A DNA stretch of 13,424 bases, taken from assembly GCA_028715435.1 (NCBI GenBank), contig JAQURU010000009.1:1-13424 (forward strand), written 5' to 3'. Origin of the DNA: Minisyncoccota bacterium. GTDB taxonomy: Bacteria; Patescibacteriota; Minisyncoccia; Minisyncoccales; CG1-02-41-26. The position numbers and the translations under genes were made by a program. The notes beneath the pieces are model-generated. The model worked only from the letters and a program-made list of their open reading frames with translations, was not told where the DNA came from and did not search any database. This document shows, one piece after another, positions 1 through 6,596 of the stretch (position 1 is its first letter; each line of letters opens with the position of its first letter).

Positions 1-2
1 AT

Positions 3-1778
3 ACAATGCGCAAGGGCATTAAAGATACGGTTTTGTACGGCATTAAAGAGGTCGCAGAAAAGTACGATGGTTTAACCCCAAGCCAGATCGTTGACTACAA
101 GGCCCTCCGGGGGGATGCTTCTGATAATATTCCAGGAGTAACTGGAATTGGAGAGAAAACCGCTGTTGAAATCTTAAAGAGTTTTGGCTCTTTGGAAAAC
201 CTATATAAAGAAATTGAAGCAAACACTAAAAAATCTCAAACAATAAAGCTAAACGTTTTAGAGAAAATAAAAAAAGGGAAAGAACAGGCCTTTCTATCCC
301 AGAAATTAGCCCGAATGGATAATAAAGCGCCAGTTAACTTTAATGTAAAAGATATTGAGTTTGGTAAATTTAGTCAAGCAAAAGTGGTCGAGATTTTTCA
401 AAAACTGGAATTCAATTCTTTGTTGGAGAAGTTTTTTTCTATGAAAAAACCTTTTGCCTTTAGCTTGAAAAATCAAGTAAGTTTACTGCAAGAAAAGGAG
501 AACGAAAAAGAAAATATAGAAAAAGAAATTGAGAACTTAGCTCAAGACGGTGTTTTGTCAAAGGACTTAACGAAATTAGAAATGGATTTGGCTCCGCTTG
601 TTTTGCAAATGGAGCAAAACGGCATTAAGGTTGATTTTAAGAAATTAAACCAGCTTTCTTTAGCTTTTGAAAAGGAGGTTGAGGGCTTGCAAAAACAGAT
701 TTTTAAATTAGCTAAAAAAGAATTTAATTTGAACTCACCCAGCCAACTAACCGAAATTTTATTTGTTGATTTAGGTATTTCGCCTTTTGGAGTTAAGAAA
801 ACGCCGGGCGGGGCAATCTCCACCAATGCGGGGGAACTCAAAAAGATCATTAACGAGCATCCAATAATTCCCTTAATTATTGAATACCGAGAAGCATTTA
901 AGCTAAAATCAGGGTTTGTGGACAGCTTACCAAAAACAATCAACCCAAGAGACGGGCGCATTCATCCACATTTTCACCAATTAGGCACCGAAACTGGGCG
1001 GATGAGTTGTTCAGACCCTAATTTGCAGAATATTCCCACCAAAACCAAAATGGGCAATAAAATAAGGGAATGCTTTGTGCCAGAAAGCGGCTTTATATTT
1101 TTATCAGCCGATTATTCACAAATGGATTTTAGGATAGCCGCTGGTTTATCAGGAGACAAGAAAATGATTGAGTTTTTAAGGCAAGGCAAAGATATCCATT
1201 TAATGACCGCTAGTTTAATTTTTAAAATCCAAGAGTCCGATGTGTCAGAAAAACAAAGATATTTAGCCAAAACATTAAATTACGGAGTCTTGTATGGATT
1301 AGGTCCCTTCGGGTTCGCTGGGAGAACAGGAATTGAATTTAAAGAAGCCAAGCACTTTATTGAGCAGTATTTCGAAACATTTCAGGGCATTGCCCGATTT
1401 GTCAAACAAACAGTTGAAAGCACAAAGCAACAAGGATTTAGCCAAACATTTTTTGGCCGAAAAAGATTTTTACCAGAAATTAACTCCAGAGATCCTAGAA
1501 TAAAAGCTCAAGCCGAGCGCATTGCTAGGAATTTCCCTGTTCAAGGAACAGCAGCTGATGTGATGAAAATGGCCATGGTTAAGTTAGGGCAAGCAGGACT
1601 ATTTAACAAAGACATTAAGCTGGTTTTACAGCTTCACGATGAACTGTTGCTTGAAACAAAAGAAAACCAGGCCTTAAAAACCGCTAAAGATCTGAAAGAT
1701 ACAATGGAGTCAGTGGTTTCTTGGGCAGTTCCACTAAAGGTTGAAGTTAAACAAGGAAAAAATTGGGGTGAGGTTTAA
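3..1778 (+). CDS. polA: DNA polymerase I, 5'-truncated by window edge, no proofreading domain
   Basis: Family A DNA polymerase for repair and Okazaki fragment processing. The frame is open to the left edge and the first visible residues already lie inside the 5' nuclease, so the true start is outside the window. Numbering from the Met at base 6: the 5' nuclease C-terminal half has the metal-binding Asp pair (GDASD, 36-40) and helix-hairpin-helix (NIPGVTGIGEKTA, 41-53). A Lys/Glu-rich linker (about 150-185) follows. The polymerase domain has TGRMSCSDPNLQNIP (330-344), motif A DYSQMDFR (369-376), motif B R418-K422-Y426-Y430-G431 and motif C HDE (544-546). Only about 50 residues separate the nuclease from the polymerase fold, where E. 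coli has a roughly 190-residue 3'-5' exonuclease, so that domain is absent. Motif B has Tyr where E. coli has Phe762, and motif A has Asp where E. coli has Glu710. The stop lies 4 bp before the next start. Confidence 0.96.
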   Translation, partial: TMRKGIKDTVLYGIKEVAEKYDGLTPSQIVDYKALRGDASDNIPGVTGIGEKTAVEILKSFGSLENLYKEIEANTKKSQTIKLNVLEKIKKGKEQAFLSQKLARMDNKAPVNFNVKDIEFGKFSQAKVVEIFQKLEFNSLLEKFFSMKKPFAFSLKNQVSLLQEKENEKENIEKEIENLAQDGVLSKDLTKLEMDLAPLVLQMEQNGIKVDFKKLNQLSLAFEKEVEGLQKQIFKLAKKEFNLNSPSQLTEILFVDLGISPFGVKKTPGGAISTNAGELKKIINEHPIIPLIIEYREAFKLKSGFVDSLPKTINPRDGRIHPHFHQLGTETGRMSCSDPNLQNIPTKTKMGNKIRECFVPESGFIFLSADYSQMDFRIAAGLSGDKKMIEFLRQGKDIHLMTASLIFKIQESDVSEKQRYLAKTLNYGVLYGLGPFGFAGRTGIEFKEAKHFIEQYFETFQGIARFVKQTVESTKQQGFSQTFFGRKRFLPEINSRDPRIKAQAERIARNFPVQGTAADVMKMAMVKLGQAGLFNKDIKLVLQLHDELLLETKENQALKTAKDLKDTMESVVSWAVPLKVEVKQGKNWGEV

Positions 1779-1782
1779 TAGA

Positions 1783-2130
1783 ATGTTTAAAATTGTCAAA
1801 AAATCAACTTGGGAACAACAGCAGCAAGAACTTGCTAAGGCCCAAGCAACAATCAAACAATACCAAGAAGAGCTCGCAGAAACTAAAATTATTTTAGATA
1901 TTAGGGTGAAAGCTAAAACGCATCAACTGCAAGAAGAGGCCAAGATTTTTGAAGAAAGGTTTAGCCAAAGAGCAAAAGACCTCAAAGAAAAAATTGAGGA
2001 GTTTGAAGAATTTCAACGTTTAATGGTTGGAAGGGAGCTCAAAATGATAGAACTGAAAAAGGCGCTGGAGGAGACCAAGCAAAAAAATATCCCATTGAAG
2101 AAATGGAAAACCAAAACCAAGAAAAACTAA
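1783..2130 (+). CDS. Coiled-coil protein, probably the split N-terminus of the downstream sensor kinase
   Basis: A 115-residue, Lys/Glu/Gln-rich protein that is almost entirely coiled coil, with no signal peptide or membrane segment. ATG 1783 is chosen over an in-frame TTG at 1741 because it follows GGGGTGAGG and does not overlap polA. Heptad-like helices run from about residue 10 to 98 and end in FQRLMVGRELKMIELKK (77-93). From memory, this motif is common in the linker just ahead of PAS or kinase domains in CPR histidine kinases, within one polypeptide. Here the frame instead runs on into a basic tail (IPLKKWKTKTKKN) and stops 28 bp inside the kinase ORF. In the -1 frame the same bases read YPIEEMENQNQEKLN, which continues the acidic coil into the kinase. 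I infer a split gene. A genuine separate kinase partner protein, translated by coupling, is the alternative. Confidence 0.65.
   Translation: MFKIVKKSTWEQQQQELAKAQATIKQYQEELAETKIILDIRVKAKTHQLQEEAKIFEERFSQRAKDLKEKIEEFEEFQRLMVGRELKMIELKKALEETKQKNIPLKKWKTKTKKN
2081..2088 (+). other. A7 run, candidate -1 frameshift or indel site joining coil and kinase
   Basis: Seven A are followed by T. In the frame of the upstream coil the codons are CAA AAA AAT, so bases 2082-2088 form A AAA AAT, which fits the X XXY YYZ pattern of -1 slippery sites. A -1 slip here continues through five codons (YPIEE) into the kinase ATG at 2103 and would give a protein of about 625 residues. A homopolymer error or a real one-base deletion would look the same. 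I did not identify a convincing downstream stimulatory hairpin. Confidence 0.4.
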
Positions 2131-3659
2131 ATAAGCCAGAAAGCCACAAATGCTTTTTGGGATTTTATCCCATTCCAACCTGTCGGGTTTCTTCAGCCTT
2201 TAACATACTGGAAGCAAGCCAGAGTTTTTTGCAAATGGCGGGATATGACATAACAGAAATTTTAGGGGAGAATATTGATTTTCTCTTTACCGATAAATTT
2301 GCTTTTGATGCGCTTTCGGGCCAGCTGAAATCTCAAGGAGAGATAAGGGGATTTAATATAAAACTAAAAAATAAAAAAGGCCAACTTATTATTGCTCAAT
2401 TGCTAGCAAAGAAGATAGCTGATAATCAAAAAGAAAGCCAAGGCCAGGGATACATCTTTTCTTTTTTAGACATTACATTATCTCAAGCCCTGGGACAAAG
2501 CATACAGCTTAAGATTGAGCAGTTAGAGCAAGACACCAAGGATTTAAAAGACACCAGAATGGCTTTAATTAATATTTTAGAGGATGTTGATGATGAGCGT
2601 AAAAAAGCAGAGATTGAGAGAGACAAAACCATTGCTATTATTAACAACTTTGCCGATGGCTTAATGATCATAGAAAATGATAAGGTTGTGTTGATTAATC
2701 CAAAGGCCAAAGATTTTTTCCAAACCACTGACAAAGAAACAGTTGGCAAATCTTTAAAAGAACTTGTGAGCCACCCAACCTTAAGGGACTTGGTTGACAT
2801 GGTTGAGCAGGAAAAAAGCGCTTTTTTGAGAAAAGAGCTTTCTTTGGGGGTTTCGTTAATGTTGGAAGTTTCAGTAGTTTTTATTAACAGTCCCCAGGAG
2901 TATAAAAGGAAAATTATTATTTTGCATGACATCACTAGAGAAAATTTTGTGGAAAGAATGAAAACAGAGTTTGTTTCCATAGCTGCTCATCAGCTGCGAA
3001 CTCCTCTTTCGGCAATAAAATGGATTTTGAAAATGTTTTTGGACGGGGACATGGGAGAATTAACCGAAACACAAGCGCAATTTTTAGAAAAAACTTATGA
3101 AAGCAACGAGCGGATGATTAATTTGGTCAATGATTTGTTAAGTGTAACCAAAATAGAAGAAGGAAGATTTTTACAAAAAATGCAAAAGCAAGATATGGCC
3201 GATGTTATCTTAGAGGCAGTAAGCCCATTAAAAGAAACAGCCCAAAAGAAAAGCTTAATTTTGAATTTTACTTTACCCAGCAAGCGATTGCCCAAAGTTT
3301 TAGTGGATAAGGAAAAGATTATTTTGGCTATTCAGAATATTGTGGAAAACGCTATTGATTACACCAAATTTGGTAAAATAAATGTTATCACCGATTATAT
3401 TCCTCCTCAAAACGAATTTATGGTGAGGGTGCAGGATACGGGCATTGGTATTCCCGAAAATCAGAAGGTAAGAATCTTTTCCAAATTTTTTAGGGGAGTT
3501 ACTGCTTTAAAAACTGAAACCGAAGGAACGGGCTTAGGGCTTTTTATCGCCAAAAATATTATTGAGGCCCATAGCGGAAAAATTTGGTTTGACTCTGAAG
3601 AGGGCAAGGGAACAACTTTTTATTTTACTTTGCCCGTTGATGGTAAAATAAAAAGTTAA
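2103..3659 (+). CDS. Soluble PAS-PAS sensor histidine kinase
   Basis: A 518-residue two-component histidine kinase that would autophosphorylate on His and pass phosphate to a response regulator. There is no transmembrane segment, so it should sense a cytoplasmic cue. In order: PAS-like domain (about 25-125), coiled coil (about 130-175), second PAS (about 176-280), and HisKA with H-box FVSIAAHQLRTPLSAIKW, phospho-His296. The ATPase follows: N-box NIVENAIDY (N416), G1 box DTGIGIP (D445), F-box IFSKFFRG (458-465) and G2 box GTGLGLFIAKN (475-485). The ATG at 2103 has only a weak upstream purine stretch, and the preceding coiled-coil ORF overlaps it by 28 bp, so the real protein may start at 1783 through a frameshift. 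Two single-domain receivers follow directly and are the likely partners. The ligand cannot be read from the sequence. Confidence 0.93.
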   Translation: MENQNQEKLNKPESHKCFLGFYPIPTCRVSSAFNILEASQSFLQMAGYDITEILGENIDFLFTDKFAFDALSGQLKSQGEIRGFNIKLKNKKGQLIIAQLLAKKIADNQKESQGQGYIFSFLDITLSQALGQSIQLKIEQLEQDTKDLKDTRMALINILEDVDDERKKAEIERDKTIAIINNFADGLMIIENDKVVLINPKAKDFFQTTDKETVGKSLKELVSHPTLRDLVDMVEQEKSAFLRKELSLGVSLMLEVSVVFINSPQEYKRKIIILHDITRENFVERMKTEFVSIAAHQLRTPLSAIKWILKMFLDGDMGELTETQAQFLEKTYESNERMINLVNDLLSVTKIEEGRFLQKMQKQDMADVILEAVSPLKETAQKKSLILNFTLPSKRLPKVLVDKEKIILAIQNIVENAIDYTKFGKINVITDYIPPQNEFMVRVQDTGIGIPENQKVRIFSKFFRGVTALKTETEGTGLGLFIAKNIIEAHSGKIWFDSEEGKGTTFYFTLPVDGKIKS

Positions 3660-3679
3660 ATGGTAAAATAAAAATAAGT
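3640..3679. repeat. 20-bp tandem duplication at the kinase stop codon
   Basis: ATGGTAAAATAAAA with one further A occurs at 3640-3654 and again at 3660-3674, giving two 20-bp units that differ only in their last five bases. The kinase stop (3657-3659) lies at the end of unit one, and unit two ends exactly before the response regulator ATG at 3680. It is probably a small slippage duplication that set the present intergenic spacing. Confidence 0.6.
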
Positions 3680-4051
3680 ATGGATACAAACAAAAAAATA
3701 TTAATTATTGAAGATGAAGAAATTATCTCGAACCTGTTGGTTAAAAAAATATCCCAGCAAGGATTTGAAGTAAAAGTGGCCTGCAATGGTCAAGAAGGGC
3801 TTGATTTAATGAAAGCCGATAAGCCGGATCTTGTTTTAACAGATATTATTATGCCTCAGAAAGATGGGTTCTCTGTAATTGAAGATATGAAAAAAACAGA
3901 ATCTTTAAAGGATGTGCCGGTTATTATTATTTCAAATTCTGGCCAGCCTGTTGAGCTTGACAGGGCCAAAGCTTTAGGAGTTTGTGATTGGATAATCAAA
4001 ACAGAATTTGACCCAAGCGAAATTTTAAATAAAATAAAAAAAGCTTTGTAA
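3680..4051 (+). CDS. Single-domain response regulator (CheY-like receiver), first copy
   Basis: A 123-residue receiver domain with no output domain. The acidic pocket is E11-D12 (IIEDEE), phospho-acceptor D55 (LVLTDIIMP), Ser85 at the switch Thr/Ser position (VIIISNSG) and Lys107 (WIIKTEF). It starts 20 bp after the kinase stop, so it is very likely phosphorylated by that kinase. With no DNA-binding or enzymatic domain it must act by protein contact or as a phosphorelay or phosphate sink. No Shine-Dalgarno site is visible ahead of the ATG. It is similar to, but clearly diverged from, the next gene, so the pair looks like an old duplication or two separate receivers of one kinase. Confidence 0.93.
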   Translation: MDTNKKILIIEDEEIISNLLVKKISQQGFEVKVACNGQEGLDLMKADKPDLVLTDIIMPQKDGFSVIEDMKKTESLKDVPVIIISNSGQPVELDRAKALGVCDWIIKTEFDPSEILNKIKKAL

Positions 4052-4071
4052 AAAATAATTTATTATCATAT

Positions 4072-4446
4072 ATGTCAAAAATTTTAATAGTTGAAGACGA
4101 CAAATTTTTAAGAGAGCTTATCAACAGGAAATTACAGTCAGAAAATTTTGAAACAGTTTTAGCTGCTGACGGAGAAAGCGCCTTAGATTTAGCTTCGTCT
4201 CAAGGCCCAGATGTCATTTTATTAGATTTAATTTTACCTGGGATTAATGGTTTTGAGGTTTTAAGTAAAATTAAAGCTGATGAAGCAACAAAAACTATTC
4301 CAGTAATCATTCTTTCTAACTTGGGGCAAAAAGACGATATTGATAAAGGAATCGGCGCGGGTGCGGTTGATTATTTAGTAAAAGCTCATTTTACGCCCAA
4401 CGAAATTGTTGAGAAAATCAACCAAACATTAGCGAAAAAAACCTAA
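4072..4446 (+). CDS. Single-domain response regulator (CheY-like receiver), second copy
   Basis: A 124-residue receiver domain. The acidic pair is D9-D10 (IVEDDKF), phospho-acceptor D52 (VILLDLILPG), Ser82 (VIILSNLG) and Lys104 (YLVKAHF). The C-terminal helix carries no output domain. It lies 20 bp after the first receiver and 13 bp before mutM, all on the same strand, so co-transcription with kinase and repair genes is likely. The spacer upstream is pure AT (TAATTTATTATCATAT) with no Shine-Dalgarno site. TATTAT at 4061-4066 is spaced so that an mRNA could start within a base of the ATG, but such words are frequent in AT-rich DNA. Both receivers end in a helix with an FxPxEI motif, typical of this class of small CPR regulators. 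Confidence 0.93.
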   Translation: MSKILIVEDDKFLRELINRKLQSENFETVLAADGESALDLASSQGPDVILLDLILPGINGFEVLSKIKADEATKTIPVIILSNLGQKDDIDKGIGAGAVDYLVKAHFTPNEIVEKINQTLAKKT

Positions 4447-4459
4447 TAGAAAAGCACCT

Positions 4460-5332
4460 ATGCCCGAATTGCCAGAAGTAGAAACAACAATTAGAGGGTT
4501 AAAGCCAAAAGTCCTTAACAGGACTTTTGTTGATATTTGGGCCAATGCTCCTAATTTAATTAAAAGGCCTAATAGCTTTTTAGAATTTAAAAAACTGTTA
4601 AGAAACAGAAGAATCACTGGCCTTAAAAGAGCGGGAAAAAATATTCTTTTTTCTTTATCAGGAGGGCTAACAATGCTTGTTCATCAAAAAATGACCGGAC
4701 ATTTGCTTTACGGGCAATGGCAAGAAGAAAACGGCAGATGGGTTGCAAAAGAAAAAGGCCCCTTGAGAGACGACTTGCAAAATCGTTTTATACACCTAGT
4801 TTTCTTTTTTGATAATGGTTTTCAAATGGCCCTCTCGGACCTTCGAAAGTTCGCTAAGGTGGAAATTTGGGATTCGCATGAACTTAAGAATGCCCCCACC
4901 CTTAAAAGTTTAGGAGAAGACGCTTTAAAAATTACAAGGGAACAATTTGAAAAAGGGCTTACAAGCAAGAAAGGCCAAATAAAAGCGGTTTTAATGGACC
5001 AAGCTTTTATAGCTGGTGTTGGCAACATTTATTCTGATGAAATTTTATTTCAAGCAAGGGTTCATCCTAAACAACCAGCAAACAAGCTAACCAAAAAGCA
5101 AATAGCTACCATTCATAAGGCCATTAAAGAAGTTTTATCTTTAGCCATAAAAAAAGGAGGTACGTCATTTTCTGATTACAGAAAGCCGAATGGCGAGAAG
5201 GGCGGCTTTAGCGACGACAGAAAGGTTTACAAAAAAATAGGAGAAAAATGTCCTAGATGCAGAAAAGCCAAAATAGCTCGCTTAAGGATTGGCGGGCGCT
5301 CAGCCCATTTTTGCCCAAACTGCCAACGTTAA
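4460..5332 (+). CDS. mutM: Formamidopyrimidine-DNA glycosylase
   Basis: Base excision repair enzyme that removes 8-oxoguanine and formamidopyrimidines and nicks the strand by beta,delta-elimination. Length (290 residues) is slightly above the usual 270. The start is fixed by MPELPEVETTIRGL: Pro2 is the catalytic nucleophile after Met removal and Glu3 is catalytic. Lys60 (AGKNIL) matches the conserved Lys57 and DLRKF (127-131) carries the conserved Arg. The helix-two-turn-helix is around 185-196 (AGVGNIYSDEIL). A C-terminal zinc finger has C264, C267, C285 and C288, with the DNA-contacting GGRSAHFCP (278-286) intact. polA and mutM are often neighbours in bacteria, because polymerase I fills the gap this enzyme leaves, but here a two-component cassette separates them. 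All key residues are present, so it should be active. Confidence 0.97.
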   Translation: MPELPEVETTIRGLKPKVLNRTFVDIWANAPNLIKRPNSFLEFKKLLRNRRITGLKRAGKNILFSLSGGLTMLVHQKMTGHLLYGQWQEENGRWVAKEKGPLRDDLQNRFIHLVFFFDNGFQMALSDLRKFAKVEIWDSHELKNAPTLKSLGEDALKITREQFEKGLTSKKGQIKAVLMDQAFIAGVGNIYSDEILFQARVHPKQPANKLTKKQIATIHKAIKEVLSLAIKKGGTSFSDYRKPNGEKGGFSDDRKVYKKIGEKCPRCRKAKIARLRIGGRSAHFCPNCQR

Positions 5333-5333
5333 C

Positions 5334-5404
5334 GAATAACGATTCATAATTGATGGTTCATGAATAATTGTTTATTCTTGAATCTTGATTTTTGAATCTT
5401 CAAG
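5334..5404. repeat. AT-rich inverted and dispersed repeat between mutM and holA
   Basis: Two structures lie here. First, nested inverted repeats: GAATAA (5334-5339) with TTATTC (5372-5377), enclosing ATTCAT with ATGAAT. Second, TTATTCTTGAATCTTGA at 5372-5388 is identical over 17 bases to 7330-7346 inside uvrB, and both copies continue with TTTTGAA and CTT words. It appears to be a dispersed repeat family with a period of about 10 bp. There is no GC stem or T-run, so it is not a typical terminator. Confidence 0.55.
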
Positions 5405-5407
5405 CAG

Positions 5408-6328
5408 GTGATATATTTTCTTTATGGACCAGACACTTTCCGCTTAATTAAGAAATTGAATGAAATTAAAGAGCAATATGCTTTACAACACGGCAGTTTT
5501 TTGGTTGTAAAAAGAGTTGACTTGCAAGAAGAAAGTGAAGGGGCTTGCTGGGATTTTTTAAATCAAGCTAATTTGTTTGTTTCTCAAAAGCTTTTAATAA
5601 TTGAGAACAGTTTCTTTAGCCAAAGCTTTAAAAAGGAAATTTTAAAAAACATAACGAGCTTGTCTCAAGGCCAGGATATTTTAGTTTTTCTAGAATATAA
5701 AGATATAAAATCAAACGACCCGTTCTTTTTGGCCTTGAAAGAAAAAGGTAAGGCCCAGCTCTTTACCAGTTTATCTGGGGTAAAGTTAAAAAATTGGGTT
5801 CAAGATTGTTTTAAGCAACTAGATTCCTATATTAACGAAGAAGCCCAAAAAAAGCTTTTAGAATATACAAATAGCCAAACATGGGCACTATCTAATGAAA
5901 TTAGAAAGCTTTCTGCTTTTTCAAGCAGCATTACCTCTAAAGAGATTGAGCTGCTGGTTAGGCCAAAGCCTGAAGCGGAGATTTTCAAAACCATCGATTC
6001 TTTTTTTGCAAATAGCAAGAAAGCAGCCCTTAAAGAACTGCAGAAGCATTTAGATATAGGGGAAAGCCCTTTTTATTTGCTATCAATGCTTTCTTATCAA
6101 ATCCGTAATTTGCTTGTAGTTAAGATAGCCACAGAGCGTCAGGATCTAACTTTTCAGGAGTTGGGCATACACCCTTTTGTGTTTAAAAAATTAACAGCTC
6201 TGTCCAGAAGTTTTTCTTTAGTGAAATTGAAAGGTATTTTTCAGAATATTTTTTGGACTGAACTTCAAATAAAAACCGGGCAAAATAGCCCGGAAAATGC
6301 ATTAAGGCAGTTGTTGGTAATGGTTTAA
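5408..6328 (+). CDS. holA: DNA polymerase III delta subunit (clamp loader)
   Basis: The delta subunit opens the beta sliding clamp during loading at replication forks. The 306-residue protein has the family's N-terminal strand and turn (MIYFLYGPDTFRLIKKLNEI), a central non-ATPase AAA+-like fold, and the C-terminal helical collar with FYLLSMLSYQIRNLLVVK (about 218-235) and ALRQLLVMV at the end. GTG 5408 is chosen because an in-frame TGA lies 15 bp upstream (5393-5395) and any later start would cut into the conserved YFLYGPD strand. There is no Walker A motif, as expected for delta. Its stop TAA (6326-6328) overlaps the stop of convergent rpsT. holA next to rpsT in opposite orientation is a recurrent bacterial arrangement, which supports the call despite low sequence conservation in this family. 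Confidence 0.88.
   Translation: MIYFLYGPDTFRLIKKLNEIKEQYALQHGSFLVVKRVDLQEESEGACWDFLNQANLFVSQKLLIIENSFFSQSFKKEILKNITSLSQGQDILVFLEYKDIKSNDPFFLALKEKGKAQLFTSLSGVKLKNWVQDCFKQLDSYINEEAQKKLLEYTNSQTWALSNEIRKLSAFSSSITSKEIELLVRPKPEAEIFKTIDSFFANSKKAALKELQKHLDIGESPFYLLSMLSYQIRNLLVVKIATERQDLTFQELGIHPFVFKKLTALSRSFSLVKLKGIFQNIFWTELQIKTGQNSPENALRQLLVMV
6271..6293 (-). terminator. Rho-independent terminator of uvrB-rpsT, inside the holA coding region
   Basis: CCGGGC (6276-6281), six-base loop AAAATA, GCCCGG (6288-6293): a perfect GC stem. On the minus strand it is followed by TTTTTATTT, a good terminator tail, about 32 bases past the rpsT stop. On the plus strand no T-run follows. The bases also encode holA residues near the C-terminus (KTGQNSPEN). 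Confidence 0.7.
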
Positions 6329-6591
6329 GGGGACGTTTTAGCGATCATTTTAGCCATGCGGGATTTTTTTCTGCTGGCTGTGTTTTTTTTGATTGTATGT
6401 TTTTTAGCAGTTTTGTCCAGCGCTTTATAAATTTGAGGTAAAAGCTTTTTTGCCTCTTCTACTTTTTTTTGGCCAACTAAAATTTTTGCTTCTTTAATAA
6501 GGCCCCTCACCCTTCTTTTTCTTTGTTGATTCATTAGGCCCCGTCTTTTGCTTTGCCTAATGCCTTTTTTTGCTGATTGTTTAATTGCCAT
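6325..6591 (-). CDS. rpsT: 30S ribosomal protein S20
   Basis: Small-subunit protein that binds 16S rRNA. It has 88 residues, the usual size, and is strongly basic. The N-terminal MAIKQSAKKGIRQSKRRGLMN matches the S20 pattern of Lys/Arg helices, and the C-terminal half has HTIKKNTASRKKSRMAKMIA (68-87), the conserved K-NxAsRkKSRL-like rRNA-binding segment. Start ATG 6591 follows the uvrB stop after 5 bases, so it is translated from the uvrB-rpsT transcript. The TTAA at 6325-6328 serves both strands: it gives TAA for rpsT and for holA. A hairpin with a T-tail inside holA probably ends the transcript. Abundant ribosomal protein expression would therefore depend on the uvrB promoter, unless a promoter lies within uvrB. 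Confidence 0.95.
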   Translation of the reverse strand: MAIKQSAKKGIRQSKRRGLMNQQRKRRVRGLIKEAKILVGQKKVEEAKKLLPQIYKALDKTAKKHTIKKNTASRKKSRMAKMIAKTSP

Positions 6592-6596
6592 ATAAT

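Noticed and set aside
542..961. Antisense open frame opposite polA
   Set aside because: A shadow of a strongly conserved gene with no recognisable motif; the same holds for the antisense frames at 2483-2980, 3095-3295, 4429-4617, 4822-5028, 5827-6018, 9636-9824 and 10912-11148, and for the plus-strand frames inside uvrB.
1741..1782. TTG 1741 as start of the coiled-coil gene
   Set aside because: It would overlap polA by 38 bp, while ATG 1783 has a good ribosome binding site.
5334..5377. Nested AT inverted repeats after mutM as a terminator
   Set aside because: No GC pairs in the stems and no T-run after them; better explained as repeat DNA.
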